From: Stutzerimonas stutzeri
GTDB taxonomy: Bacteria > Pseudomonadota > Gammaproteobacteria > Pseudomonadales > Pseudomonadaceae
Assembly (NCBI RefSeq): GCF_000952685.1
Contig: NZ_JYHV01000015.1
Location: 1 to 64,000, forward strand
Reading direction: 5' to 3'
DNA length: 64,000 nt
Shown: positions 35,701-43,928 of the stretch, one piece after another
Layout of the letters: every line of letters begins with the position of its first letter
Position numbering within the stretch: position 1 is the stretch's first letter
Translations under genes and position numbers: made by a program
The notes under the pieces: model-generated
What the model was told of the DNA's origin: nothing
Databases searched by the model: none
What the model saw: only the letters and a program-made list of their open reading frames with translations

Positions 35701-35842
35701 CTCGACGTTTTGCGTTCGACTGGTGGCGATTACCGGCTGGGGGCAGCCGAGCGACAAGGAAAAAGCGTTGGACGCCGGATTCGACGTGCACATGACCAAA
35801 CCCGTCGATATCGATCGGTTGATTTCCATCGTGGGAGCTTGA
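32720..35842 (+). CDS. Hybrid sensor histidine kinase (extracytoplasmic sensor, HAMP, GAF, PAS, kinase, receiver)
   Basis: Membrane-bound sensor of 1040 residues. Transmembrane segment 1 at about 20-42, a periplasmic Cache-like sensor (45-285), TM2 at about 290-312, a HAMP region (312-365), coiled coil, a GAF domain (about 395-540), a PAS-like domain (about 555-670), HisKA with phospho-accepting H691 in LAHELRNPLAP, HATPase with N-box NNAAKF and GLGIGLAL, and a C-terminal receiver with phospho-acceptor D975 in VVLLDIGMPG. No output domain is fused and no response regulator gene adjoins it, so the partner is elsewhere. The start is TTG 32720, with AGGGG upstream. The signal is unknown. Confidence 0.88.
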   Translation: MSHASGAKPARSVPLRSRLLTIALAGILPLALVAGLGLVSIVSEQKQIAKQRSLEVTRLAATAIEIELVRSMNLLQALSQSPLLDEGDVESFAEMVLRVLPTVPSWHSLLIITPEGEVVRRVSSHNSPESKVIAEPGSFVEMLGTGEPQIGNMAQGPGGAWGIPLRVPVHDGATIRYILTTVLEPGAIADVINNRRLPKGWVTTVLDASGSRIARSQRHIETLGLPASPTLAKLLQEDKAEEGMGMTMTVEGLPVFTAFVRLSPSGWVVATGVSTDEVQAGAVRAFTFYGGGLLLSLLFAVAAALFATRRINVPMRQLRRAAQAIGRGQSVHQAPESEIEEVREVGRALAAAAQARQASEAERDSMLARLELAQQDLTEQVSDLESLQALSNQLLQLPTLDDQLQAIVEVLCELHGAEHGLLTTREGNSSLRVQASKGFSATSLLQLNNLSLEGSVDGAAVLEGRRVTVANTEADPRFAALVPLARAEGFRSVHATPIRHSDGSVLGVLTVQLMDSRLPTEREIRLADLAAGLAAVFIDRARAQTKAGMFEQRLRIALDSSSVPFSILSTLYDSTGQVTDFVLAFINPTGAAFLRGSVTELTGRVLSEVLGPNANSRVMETLVAVATYKQPHDLELRSTAFGGDRWVRLVATPYEQSIAVWFADVTEAKHQEQAILEADRRKDEFLATLAHELRNPLAPIRLAAGLFGSPGASEAQKLRSQQIIERQVRHMALLLDDLFDISRITLGKLVLRKESLDLGAVIEAAVETARAKIEAKQHELIVELPAQPIMLEADPLRLEQILVNLLNNAAKFTAQGGRIRISATLMGGTAMISVADNGLGIAREHLKLIFERFAQVPTNRTQVNTGLGIGLALAKGLANLHGGDIRVSSAGLGQGAEFRLTLPALAVLPSDGQRAEPGKAAIHARRVLVADDNRDIAETMAEVLRLEGHEVHLAFDGNEAFERYQQLKPEVVLLDIGMPGLRGDEVARMIRSQPSTFCVRLVAITGWGQPSDKEKALDAGFDVHMTKPVDIDRLISIVGA

Positions 35843-36057
35843 AGCCGTACGTAGCCCAGTTTCCGCGGCCTGCCCGTGCAGGAGACACATACGCGACAGG
35901 CCCTTGAGGAGCATTTCGCGCTGTGGGTGAGATGGATTTACGGCTCCATCAGTGGGCCTGAAAAAAAAGCGGGTGCCGTGCGCCGAAATTTCTGGCACCT
36001 TTGCCATCTGATTTGTAGCGGCCAGAGCGACGTGGAGCGCGCTGGTGCGCAATGAAG

Positions 36058-36257
36058 TGGTATCGGGAGAGACTGCAGCGGCAACGCCGTCGCAGCGCCG
36101 AAGGAGCAACCGCCCCGGAAACTCTCAGGCAAAAGGACCGATACCACCGCTTTGAACTCTGAAGAGTCGACGGGCAGTCGTCGCCCGTTGCACCGAAGGA
36201 GCAAACGAACGCCGCTACACAATGGCTGTTCGTGAAACTCTCAGGTCCAGAACAGAG
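36058..36257 (+). promoter_or_regulatory. Tandem glycine riboswitch
   Basis: Two glycine aptamers in a row. Aptamer 1 (36058-36146) is closed by TGGTATCGG pairing with CCGATACCA and contains the conserved CGCCGAAGGAGCAA and GGAAACTCTCAGGC segments. Aptamer 2 (36157-36257) is closed by CTCTG/CAGAG and repeats CACCGAAGGAGCAA and GTGAAACTCTCAGG. The start codon of the downstream FAD enzyme lies 59 bp after it. Binding of glycine is expected to switch expression on, as in the gcv systems. Confidence 0.93.
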
Positions 36258-36315
36258 GGGGCGCTCGATCTGCAATAGCGGACGAGCTCTAACCCCGACG
36301 TTCTGGAGCCTCAAA

Positions 36316-37581
36316 ATGAAAACGATCGCTGTCATTGGTGGCGGTATTACCGGCATCACTACCGCCTATGCGCTGGCCAAACGCGGTTTCGCCGTTACCC
36401 TGTTCGAAAAGCATCGCTACGCGGCGATGGAAACCTCCTTCGCCAACGGCGGCCAGCTCTCCGCGTCGAACGCAGAGGTGTGGACGCATTGGTCGACCAT
36501 CCTCAAGGGCATCAAGTGGATGCTCAAGAGCGACGCGCCTCTGCTGGTCAATCCCAAGCCCAGCTGGCACAAGCTGTCCTGGTTCGCCGAGTTCATCGGT
36601 GCCATTCCGCAATACCGTCAGAACACCATCGAAACCGCACGTTTGGCCATCGCCGCGCGTGAGCACCTGTTCGCCTGGGCCGAGGAAGAGGGCATCGACT
36701 TCGACCTGAAGAAGGCCGGCATCCTGCACATCTACCGCGACAAGGCCGGCTTCGACCACGCGGGCAAGGTATCCACATTGTTAGCCCAGGGTGGCCTACC
36801 GCGCCGCAGCGTGACGCCGGACGAGATGCGTGCCATCGAACCGACGCTTGCAGGGCAATACTACGGTGGCTATTACACCGAGTGCGATTCCACCGGCGAC
36901 ATTCACTTATTCACCAACGGCCTCGCCGCAGCGGCCAGCCGCCTAGGCGTCGAGTGCCGGTATGGCCAGGATGTGAAGGGCGTGGCGACAGATGGCAGGC
37001 AGGCCAGCGTCATTTTCGGCACGCCAGGAGGCGACGAAACCCTGCAGTTCGATGGCATGGTGATCTGCGCCGGTACAGCCAGCCGTGCCTTGGCCACTCA
37101 GTTGGGCGATCGAGTGAACATCTATCCGGTCAAGGGCTATTCGATAACCGTCAACCTCAATGACGAGGCCAGCCGTGCTGCCGCGCCGACCGTGAGCCTG
37201 TTGGACGATGAAACCAAGCTGGTCACCAGCCGCCTCGGCGACAACCGCCTCCGAGTGGCCGGCACCGCCGAGTTCAACGGCTACAACCGTGACATCCGCG
37301 CTGATCGGATTCGCCCCCTGGTGGATTGGGTCGCCGAGTGCTTCCCCGGCGTCAGCACCCAGAGCGTGGTGCCCTGGGCGGGGCTGCGTCCGATGATGCC
37401 GAACATGATGCCCAAGGTCGGCCGCGGCAGCTCGGCCTGCGTGTTCTACAACACCGGCCATGGGCACCTCGGCTGGACCCTGAGCGCAATAACCGCGGAC
37501 ATGATCGGCGATGTGGTGAGCCAGTCGCTGGGCTCGGCTACCTCGATGACCGGCTCGCGTCCGGAGGCTGCGCTGGCGTGA
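36316..37581 (+). CDS. DadA-like D-amino acid dehydrogenase / FAD oxidoreductase
   Basis: A 421-residue FAD enzyme that oxidatively deaminates an amino acid, passing electrons to the respiratory chain or oxygen. The N-terminal dinucleotide motif is IAVIGGGITGITTAYALAKRG, followed by the DadA-type segment ETSFANGGQLSASNAEVW and the C-terminal FAD motif GHGHLGWTLSAITADMIGD. Start ATG 36316 has GGAG upstream. It is preceded by a tandem glycine riboswitch, which points to glycine, or a related small amino acid, as the physiological substrate. The gene stands alone, without the DadX racemase. Confidence 0.9.
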   Translation: MKTIAVIGGGITGITTAYALAKRGFAVTLFEKHRYAAMETSFANGGQLSASNAEVWTHWSTILKGIKWMLKSDAPLLVNPKPSWHKLSWFAEFIGAIPQYRQNTIETARLAIAAREHLFAWAEEEGIDFDLKKAGILHIYRDKAGFDHAGKVSTLLAQGGLPRRSVTPDEMRAIEPTLAGQYYGGYYTECDSTGDIHLFTNGLAAAASRLGVECRYGQDVKGVATDGRQASVIFGTPGGDETLQFDGMVICAGTASRALATQLGDRVNIYPVKGYSITVNLNDEASRAAAPTVSLLDDETKLVTSRLGDNRLRVAGTAEFNGYNRDIRADRIRPLVDWVAECFPGVSTQSVVPWAGLRPMMPNMMPKVGRGSSACVFYNTGHGHLGWTLSAITADMIGDVVSQSLGSATSMTGSRPEAALA

Positions 37582-37614
37582 CCAGCATTGGCGACTGCGG
37601 CAACGCCGCGGTCG

Positions 37615-37956
37615 TCAATCGTCGCGAGTCAGTACCTCCAGCAGCTCGATTTCGAACAGCAGGTTGGAGTTCGGCTTGATGTGCTCGCCGATCTGACGTT
37701 CGCCGTAAGCGAGGTGGGCGGGGACGAAGAGTTTGCGTTTGCCACCCACCTTCATGCCCATGAGTCCGATGTCCCAGCCCTTGATTACCCGCCCGGTGCC
37801 GATCACGCACTGGAATGGCTTGCCACGTGCGTAGCTGGAGTCGAAAGTGGTGCCGTCTTCCAGCTGGCCGCGGTACTCAGTGGTGATCAGGGCACCCTTG
37901 ACCACTTCCTTGCCGTCGCCAACTTGAAGGTCCTCGATCTGCAGTTCGTCGTTCAT
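37615..37956 (-). CDS. FKBP-type peptidyl-prolyl cis-trans isomerase
   Basis: A 113-residue single-domain cytoplasmic FKBP. Conserved residues are visible in YRGQLEDGTTFDSSYARGKP, VIKGWDIGLMGMKVGGKRKL and HLAYGERQIGEHIKPNSNLLFEIELL, typical of small Pseudomonas FKBPs. It speeds proline isomerisation in protein folding. Start ATG 37956 gives the normal N-terminus; the frame remains open upstream, but only as a shadow. It ends convergently 33 bp from the dadA-like gene and follows the YkgJ-type gene after 26 bp on the same strand. Confidence 0.9.
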   Translation of the reverse strand: MNDELQIEDLQVGDGKEVVKGALITTEYRGQLEDGTTFDSSYARGKPFQCVIGTGRVIKGWDIGLMGMKVGGKRKLFVPAHLAYGERQIGEHIKPNSNLLFEIELLEVLTRDD

Positions 37957-37982
37957 CTGTTTTTCTCGTTGGATGATCCGGG

Positions 37983-38336
37983 CTAGACCAGCACCTGGCG
38001 GGTGCTGGCGATAAGCTGGTGCACCTGTTTTTCCACTTTGGCCGCAGTGGCCTGTTCCGGGCCGCGGCCACGGGGGCAGGGCAGGCTCGCGGTGGTGCCG
38101 AACAGCCGGCAGATCAGCGGACGCTCGGCATAGGCTTCGCAGCCGTTGGGGCCTAGGTGTACGCAGTTCCAGTGCGCCAGGGCGGCGTCGTGCTCGGCGT
38201 CGCTGCGGTGAGGCAGTCGCGCCATTTCTTCGGAAGATGCCGTCACCGGTCCACAGCAGTCGTGGCAGCCGGGTTCGCAGGCGAAGCCTGGGATTTTTCG
38301 GCGCAGCTGGTCGATCTTGCGGTTGGTGCAGCTCAT
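37983..38336 (-). CDS. YkgJ-family Cys-cluster protein (putative zinc- or iron-chelating)
   Basis: A 117-residue protein with the YkgJ-type Cys pattern: GFACEPGCHDCCGPV near residue 20, then NCVHLGPNGCEAYAERPLICRLF near 60. The eight or so Cys residues should bind a metal or iron-sulfur centre. No enzymatic role is established. It shares an apparent transcription unit with the FKBP gene. Confidence 0.85.
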   Translation of the reverse strand: MSCTNRKIDQLRRKIPGFACEPGCHDCCGPVTASSEEMARLPHRSDAEHDAALAHWNCVHLGPNGCEAYAERPLICRLFGTTASLPCPRGRGPEQATAAKVEKQVHQLIASTRQVLV

Positions 38337-38408
38337 CAGGGGGCGCCTGTTTCGGGGCGCGAATAGTACTCGGCCAAACGGGATAATTCTCCTCCGCGCC
38401 GGCCTTTT

Positions 38409-38702
38409 TCACGGCGAGGGCGTATCGATGATGTCGTTCCAGTCAGGATGCTTGCTCACATAGTCGGCGACGAAACCGCATACCGGCACGACGCGCTTGC
38501 CGCGTCGACGGGCATCGTCGAGCGATTCGTGGATCAGCCTGCTGCCCATTCCTTGCCCGGCGAGGCTCGGGTCCACTTCAGTGTGAGTGAACACTTGGCG
38601 CGGGCCTTCCTCACGGTACTCGGCGAAACCGAGGTCCTGGCCATTGACGTTCAGCACGTAGCGGTGCGCATTCTCGTCGTGTCGTACTGTTGCGTCGTTC
38701 AT
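38409..38702 (-). CDS. Small GNAT-family N-acetyltransferase (YjdJ type)
   Basis: A 97-residue GCN5-related domain of the short type that uses Cys. The acetyl-CoA-binding pattern LAGQGMGSRLIHESLDDARR and the following VVPVCGFVADYVSKHPDW are diagnostic. Start ATG 38702 follows GGAAGGAAC. The acceptor is unknown. It is followed by the YkgJ/FKBP pair on the same strand, separated by 72 bp. Confidence 0.85.
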   Translation of the reverse strand: MNDATVRHDENAHRYVLNVNGQDLGFAEYREEGPRQVFTHTEVDPSLAGQGMGSRLIHESLDDARRRGKRVVPVCGFVADYVSKHPDWNDIIDTPSP

Positions 38703-38766
38703 CGAAATGTTCCTTCCGTAGGGAAATCAGGCCCGGCCTGTATAGCAACCGGGCAGGGTGTAGCCG

Positions 38767-39078
38767 CTACAGCGAGTCGACCAGCTTTCGTCCCATCTCG
38801 CAGCCGCGCTCGAGCGCTTCGTCGAAACTGCGGTAGTGCTGCGTCTGATCGACGCTTACCGGAACGACGATTTCACGGTCTTTCACCACTTCCGCGCCCA
38901 CGGCCCAGAGCGTCTCGCCGTAAGTTTCATACTCGTACCCAGTGATGTGCACGATCACCTCGTGATCGCGGTAGACCAGCCGGTGGCTGTGAGGGATCTG
39001 GTGATCGCTGCCGCTGGGGATGTGCGCGGGCATGTCGAAGTAGGGCTGTTCGGCGTCCGGTTTGACGGCCTTGCTCAT
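38767..39078 (-). CDS. Conserved hypothetical protein
   Basis: A 103-residue soluble protein (MSKAVKPDAEQPYFDMPAHI...). It has no membrane segment or recognisable catalytic motif. The middle region HEVIVHITGYEYETYGETLW looks like a small beta-rich fold, and the C-terminus (YRSFDEALERGCEMGRKLVD) is helical. Start ATG 39078 is supported by an AAGGAGG ribosome site. It lies between the GNAT gene and the divergent NosR-like gene. I do not recognise its family. Confidence 0.65.
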   Translation of the reverse strand: MSKAVKPDAEQPYFDMPAHIPSGSDHQIPHSHRLVYRDHEVIVHITGYEYETYGETLWAVGAEVVKDREIVVPVSVDQTQHYRSFDEALERGCEMGRKLVDSL

Positions 39079-39303
39079 CGCTGGACCTCCTTGGGTTGTC
39101 TGGATTGGGCCGAGGCAGCGGCGCATCGTTCCCGACGGTGGCGATGCGCGCGATGAACGTGAACCTGCCAGCGCACGGCTCACCGGCCCGCTATCGGCGC
39201 CACCAAACCTAGACTGAAGTACAGCCTTTACCACCTGCAAGTCGCATGGTGTCGGAGCTGTCGCTGGCTAGCATGGGGCGTAACGACAAGCCCAGAGGCA
39301 CCC

Positions 39304-41466
39304 ATGACTCGAAGCGTCAGCCTCCTTCCGTGCGTACGTACGCTTGTGTTGTTCTGCGTCCTGGTCGTCAGTCCGATGCTCTACGCTCAGGCGCCAGATG
39401 AGCAGGGCCTGGAGACCGAGATCAGACAGTTGTTTCCCAGGGCGACGCGCATCGAGCCGAAGCAGGAGAACCCGCCGGTTTACCGTGCGTATCAGCTCGA
39501 CGAGCTGCTCGGTTACGCCTTCGAGTCCACTGATTACTCCAATCTGCAGGGTTTTTCCGGCAAGCCGATACGGCTGCTGATCGGCATGGACCCGCAGGGT
39601 GTATTGGCTGGCATCAAGGTGCTGGAACATCATGAGCCGGTATTTCTGCACGGGCTTGGCGAGCAGTCCTTGTTCGACTTCGTCGAGCAATATCGGCAGA
39701 AATCGATCAGTAGGCCCATCGTCGTGGGCAATCGTGAAGGGGCCACAGCTGACAGCGACTCGGTGACCCGCATCGACGGGGTCAGCAAGGCGACGGTCTC
39801 GGTGGTGATCCTCAACGAAACCGTTCTGCTTTCCGCCTTGAACGTCGCACGGCAGCTGCTCGATGGGTTCGCTAGTGGCCCGCTGGCCACCGCCAAACCA
39901 GACGTATATCAACCGCTCGGCTGGAACGAGCTGCTGGAGCGGGGCTTCGTCCAGCACTGGACGCTGAGCGACGACGAGGTCGAGGAGGCCATAGGCCATT
40001 CGCTTGACGGCTATCAGGATCTCGAGGCGGACGCCGAAGACGAACCTTTCAGCGACCTGTATTTCGCCTATCTGAATGCGCCGAGTATCGGCCGTAACCT
40101 GCTGGGCGAGACGAGATTCCAACGGCTTAGGGAGGAGCTGCTACCCAACGAGCAGGCGCTGCTGGTGATGTCATCCGGCATGTATCGCCACGTGCCGGAC
40201 GACTTCGTGCCAGCTACCGCACCGGATCGGCTGGTGCTGATGCAGAACGATCATGCGATCGAACTGCATGACATGAACTTCAACAATGGAGCGGTCCTCG
40301 ACGCGTTGAACGTGCCGGTGGAGGCGAGCGAAGCGCACATATTCCGTATCAAGGCCCACAGCGCGTTCAATCCGGTCGAGCCGGCCAGTCTGCGGCTCAA
40401 CGTCAGATTGCGGCGCAACCACCTGATGGAAACCAACGCCCATTTCAGCCGAGCGTTTCGGCTCGATCCCGCACTGTTCGACATCCAGCAGGCGCAGGTC
40501 GCTGCCGAGCCGGTTCCGGTCTGGTTGCGCATGTGGCATGAACGCTGGTGGCAGGTCGGCTTGGTGGGACTGTCGTTGCTGGTGTTGACCGCCGTGTTCA
40601 TTTGGCAGCACCGCATCAGCCGCCACAGCAAGGGCTTTCATGTCTTCCGTGCGGGTTTTCTATTGTTCACCCTGGTTTTTATCGGGCTCTACGCTCAGGG
40701 CCAGCTATCGGTGGTAAACATCTTTACGCTGCTTCTAGCGTTGCGACAGGATTTCGATATCCGGGTGTTTTTGATGGACCCGGTGATCTTCATGCTCTGG
40801 AGCTTCACTTTCGTCAGCCTGTTCATCTGGGGGCGCGGTGTGTTCTGCGGTTGGCTGTGTCCGTTCGGTGCGCTGCAGGAGATGCTCGGCTGGGTCGCCA
40901 AGCGTCTGCGCATCCGTCAGTGGAAAATATCGGATCGCAATCATCAGCGCCTGCAATGGTTGAAGTACCTGATCCTGATCGGCTTGGTGCCGACAGCGTT
41001 CTACTCGCTGACGCTGGCCGAGCGGCTCGCCGAGGTGGAGCCTTTCAAGACCAGCATCACGCTGTTCTTCGTGCGCTCATGGCCGTTCGTGCTCTATGCG
41101 GTGATTCTGCTCGGCCTCGGGCTGTTCGTGCACAAGTTCTACTGTCGTTACGTCTGCCCGTTGGGGGCTGGGTTGGCGATGCTCGGCAAGTTCCACCTGT
41201 TCGCCTGGCTCACCCGCATCGATGCTTGCGGCAAGCCGTGCCAACACTGCAAGAACCACTGCGAGATCGGCGCCATCAAACGCGATGGCCGCATCGACTA
41301 TGACGAATGCATCCAGTGTCTGGAATGCATCGTCATACTCAACAACGAGGATCAATGCGTGGCGACCGTCAGTGCGCGCAAGAGGGCCGAAAAGGCCGGG
41401 CGCCGCGGTCACGACGGTCTGATCGTAACCGACGCCATGGCTCCGAGGCCGCTACCGGCACCCTGA
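39304..41466 (+). CDS. NosR/NirI-like membrane iron-sulfur flavoprotein
   Basis: A 720-residue protein, the size of NosR (about 720). A signal peptide (cleavage near YAQA) precedes a periplasmic FMN-binding domain (about 90-190, with the flavinylation-type motif VSKATVS near 160). Six or so transmembrane segments follow from about residue 415, with two cytoplasmic CxxxCP motifs (CGWLCPFG, CRYVCPLG), then ferredoxin-like Cys clusters (CGKPCQHCKNHCEIGA; CIQCLECIVILNNEDQC). In denitrifiers NosR supplies electrons to, and regulates, N2O reductase; NirI is the nitrite-reductase equivalent. No nos or nir denitrification gene adjoins it here, so the true partner is unknown. Confidence 0.85.
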   Translation: MTRSVSLLPCVRTLVLFCVLVVSPMLYAQAPDEQGLETEIRQLFPRATRIEPKQENPPVYRAYQLDELLGYAFESTDYSNLQGFSGKPIRLLIGMDPQGVLAGIKVLEHHEPVFLHGLGEQSLFDFVEQYRQKSISRPIVVGNREGATADSDSVTRIDGVSKATVSVVILNETVLLSALNVARQLLDGFASGPLATAKPDVYQPLGWNELLERGFVQHWTLSDDEVEEAIGHSLDGYQDLEADAEDEPFSDLYFAYLNAPSIGRNLLGETRFQRLREELLPNEQALLVMSSGMYRHVPDDFVPATAPDRLVLMQNDHAIELHDMNFNNGAVLDALNVPVEASEAHIFRIKAHSAFNPVEPASLRLNVRLRRNHLMETNAHFSRAFRLDPALFDIQQAQVAAEPVPVWLRMWHERWWQVGLVGLSLLVLTAVFIWQHRISRHSKGFHVFRAGFLLFTLVFIGLYAQGQLSVVNIFTLLLALRQDFDIRVFLMDPVIFMLWSFTFVSLFIWGRGVFCGWLCPFGALQEMLGWVAKRLRIRQWKISDRNHQRLQWLKYLILIGLVPTAFYSLTLAERLAEVEPFKTSITLFFVRSWPFVLYAVILLGLGLFVHKFYCRYVCPLGAGLAMLGKFHLFAWLTRIDACGKPCQHCKNHCEIGAIKRDGRIDYDECIQCLECIVILNNEDQCVATVSARKRAEKAGRRGHDGLIVTDAMAPRPLPAP

Positions 41467-41652
41467 GGATCAACGATCTGGCCGTATCGGAGCGGCTGAT
41501 CGTAAACGCCACCTGACCGGCCGGTTCTGCAACGCTGCACAGCGGTTCTGCGCACATGGCTATTGTTCCTTTGCCTGAGTTCGTTAGGATCGGCCGATTC
41601 CGTGCGCCGGACCGGATCGGCGCGCCTGACCCTTTGCTCCGAAGAGGACTCC

Positions 41653-42840
41653 ATGGCTGAACGTGAAATCGTCGTTGTCGGTGCGGTGCGCACCCCGATC
41701 GGCTCCTTTGGTGGCGCGCTGAAGGATGTCGATCTGATCACCTTGGCAACCACAGTCTGCCGCGGCGTGCTTGAACGCTCCGGTACGCCCGCCGATGCCG
41801 TGGGCCACGTGGTGATGGGGAATGTGATACCCACCGAGCCTCGAGACGGCTACCTGGCACGGGTCGCCGCGGTGGACGCGGGCATTCCGCTGGAAACCCC
41901 GGCCTTCAACGTCAACCGCCTGTGCGGCTCCGGCCTGCAGGCGGTGATCTCGGCGGCGCAGTCCATCCTGCTCGGCGATACCGACGTGGCCATCGGTGGC
42001 GGCGCGGAGAGCATGAGCCGCGGTCCATTCATCCTGCCGGACATGCGCTGGGGCGCACGCCTAGGCGACAGCCAGGCGATCGACTACATGAACACCCTGT
42101 TGCACGATCCCTGGGGCAAGTTTCACATGGGTGTGACTGCGGAGAACGTCGCTGAGCGCTACGGCATTAGCCGCGAGCAGCAGGATGCGCTCGCGCTGGA
42201 AAGCCAACAGCGCGCTGTTCGCGCAGTGGAGCAGGGCCATTTCCGCGAGCAGATCGTCCCGGTGACCGTCGCGACCCGCAAGGGGACCATCCAGTTCGAG
42301 GTCGACGAACACATCCGCGCCGATCTCACCGCCGAGCGCCTCGCGGCGCTGAAGCCGGTCTTCAAGAAAGAAAACGGTACCGTGACCGCTGGTAATGCGT
42401 CGGGGCTGAACGATGGCGCTGCGGCGCTGGTGCTGGCTGAGGCCGGGCGGGCTAAAGCGCTGGGCTTGGTGCCAATAGCGCGACTGGTCGGCTACTCCCA
42501 TGCCGGGGTCGACCCGGCTTACATGGGGATCGGCCCGGTGCCGGCGGTGCGCAAGGTGCTGGAGCGCACCGGCATCAGCCTCGAGCAGGTCGATGTCATC
42601 GAAGCCAACGAAGCCTTTGCCGCCCAGGCCTGCGCCGTAATGCAGGAGCTCGGGCTGGACCCGGCGCGGGTCAATCCCAATGGCTCCGGTATTTCCCTCG
42701 GGCACCCGGTGGGCGCGACCGGTGCGATTATCAGCGTCAAGGCCATCCATGAGCTGCAGCGCATACAGGGCCGCTATGCGTTAGTGACCATGTGTATCGG
42801 CGGCGGGCAGGGCATCGCAGCGGTTTTCGAGCGTTGCTGA
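41653..42840 (+). CDS. Acetyl-CoA acetyltransferase / beta-ketothiolase (BktB-like)
   Basis: A 395-residue thiolase that condenses or cleaves 3-ketoacyl-CoAs. The Cys nucleophile is in NRLCGSGLQAVISAA, the catalytic His in SLGHPVGATGA and the second Cys in MCIGGGQGIA. The sequence is closest to beta-ketothiolase BktB types (VVGAVRTPIGSFGGALKDVD). Start ATG 41653 follows AGAGGA; an extended frame to 41563 is not supported. It stands alone between the NosR-like gene and cheV and is unrelated to the thiolase of the 2-kb operon. Confidence 0.88.
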   Translation: MAEREIVVVGAVRTPIGSFGGALKDVDLITLATTVCRGVLERSGTPADAVGHVVMGNVIPTEPRDGYLARVAAVDAGIPLETPAFNVNRLCGSGLQAVISAAQSILLGDTDVAIGGGAESMSRGPFILPDMRWGARLGDSQAIDYMNTLLHDPWGKFHMGVTAENVAERYGISREQQDALALESQQRAVRAVEQGHFREQIVPVTVATRKGTIQFEVDEHIRADLTAERLAALKPVFKKENGTVTAGNASGLNDGAAALVLAEAGRAKALGLVPIARLVGYSHAGVDPAYMGIGPVPAVRKVLERTGISLEQVDVIEANEAFAAQACAVMQELGLDPARVNPNGSGISLGHPVGATGAIISVKAIHELQRIQGRYALVTMCIGGGQGIAAVFERC

Positions 42841-42963
42841 TAGCGGCTGCGCTCGCGTTCGTCGGGCATAGCCGTTTCGATTGAAGATTCTGCCGAAATG
42901 GCCGACAAGCTTTGGCGAGGGTGATATCTACGCCAAGAGACCGGCTTTCCCACAGGACTATTC

Positions 42964-43872
42964 ATGAACAACGCATCCGCCACCGACGCCTTATCGCTTC
43001 TGCTGTTCACGCTTCGCAGCGGCAAGCAGATGGCGATCAACCTGTTGAAGGTCAGCGAGATCATTCCGACGCCGTCGCTGACCCGGTTGCCAGAGTCGCA
43101 CCCTCATGTCAGAGGCGTCGCCACGTTGCGCGGCCAGCCGTTGTCGGTCATCGATCTGAGCCTGGCCATCGGCATGGCGCCCTTGCAGGATCCCAAAGGC
43201 GGTTGCCTGATCGTCACCGAAATCAGTCGTTCGAAGCAGGGATTGCATGTGCAGGCGGTGGTCAAGATCGTGCACATCCAATCATCGAAGATCCTGCCGC
43301 CGCCCTACGGCGCGCGAAACAATTCCTTCATTACCGGTACCGCTGAAGTGGACGGCGAACTGATCCAGATCCTCGACGTGGAAAAGGTCATCCACAACAT
43401 TGCGCCGGTTCCCGGCGAGGCGGACATTTCCCATCTCGATGATCAGGACGCCCAGCTGTTGACCGAAACGCGCGCCCTGATCGTCGACGATAGCCAGGTG
43501 GCGATCCACATGTCGATGTCGGCGCTGACGAAGATGGGCGTTACCTGCCATTCGGTACGCAGCGCTCGCGAGGCCTTCGAGAAGCTCGACAGCCTGAAGG
43601 ACAGCTACGAAGCGATCAATGTGGTGGTGTCGGATATCGAGATGCCGGAAATGGACGGTTATTCATTCACCCAGGCGCTGCGCAAGCATCCGGATTACGC
43701 GTCCATTTACGTCCTGCTGCATACCTCTCTCGACAGCACCATCAGCACCGATAAGGCCAAGGCCGCCGGCGCCAATGACATCCTCACCAAGTTCTCGCCG
43801 CCGGAAATGGCCAAGTGCATGCTGCGCGCGGCGCGGGTGATTCATCTCGGTGAGGACACCTCGGTCGCTTGA
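42964..43872 (+). CDS. cheV: Chemotaxis coupling protein CheV
   Basis: A 302-residue fusion of a CheW-like coupling domain (residues 10-150, LLLFTLRSGKQMAINLLKVSE) with a receiver domain (residues 165-295, phospho-acceptor Asp in VVVSDIEMPEMDG). It tunes coupling between chemoreceptors and CheA. Start ATG 42964 has AGGA upstream. No other chemotaxis genes are nearby, as is common for CheV in Pseudomonas. A hairpin follows the stop. Confidence 0.92.
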   Translation: MNNASATDALSLLLFTLRSGKQMAINLLKVSEIIPTPSLTRLPESHPHVRGVATLRGQPLSVIDLSLAIGMAPLQDPKGGCLIVTEISRSKQGLHVQAVVKIVHIQSSKILPPPYGARNNSFITGTAEVDGELIQILDVEKVIHNIAPVPGEADISHLDDQDAQLLTETRALIVDDSQVAIHMSMSALTKMGVTCHSVRSAREAFEKLDSLKDSYEAINVVVSDIEMPEMDGYSFTQALRKHPDYASIYVLLHTSLDSTISTDKAKAAGANDILTKFSPPEMAKCMLRAARVIHLGEDTSVA

Positions 43873-43888
43873 GAACCTGGTTGGTAGC

Positions 43889-43919
43889 GGCGGTGGCTTC
43901 CGGATCGGCCACCTCCGCC
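43889..43919. terminator. Hairpin between convergent cheV and SMP-30 genes
   Basis: GGCGGTGGC (43889-43897) and GCCACCTCCGCC (43908-43919) pair with a 3-nt bulge. The stem lies in the 56-bp gap between two convergent genes and could serve both strands. There is no T run, so the call is tentative. Confidence 0.35.
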
Positions 43920-43928
43920 TAGGCTCGG

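Noticed and set aside
39079..39303. An ANR/FNR box (TTGAT-N4-ATCAA) before the NosR-like gene
   Set aside because: No such palindrome was seen in the upstream region.
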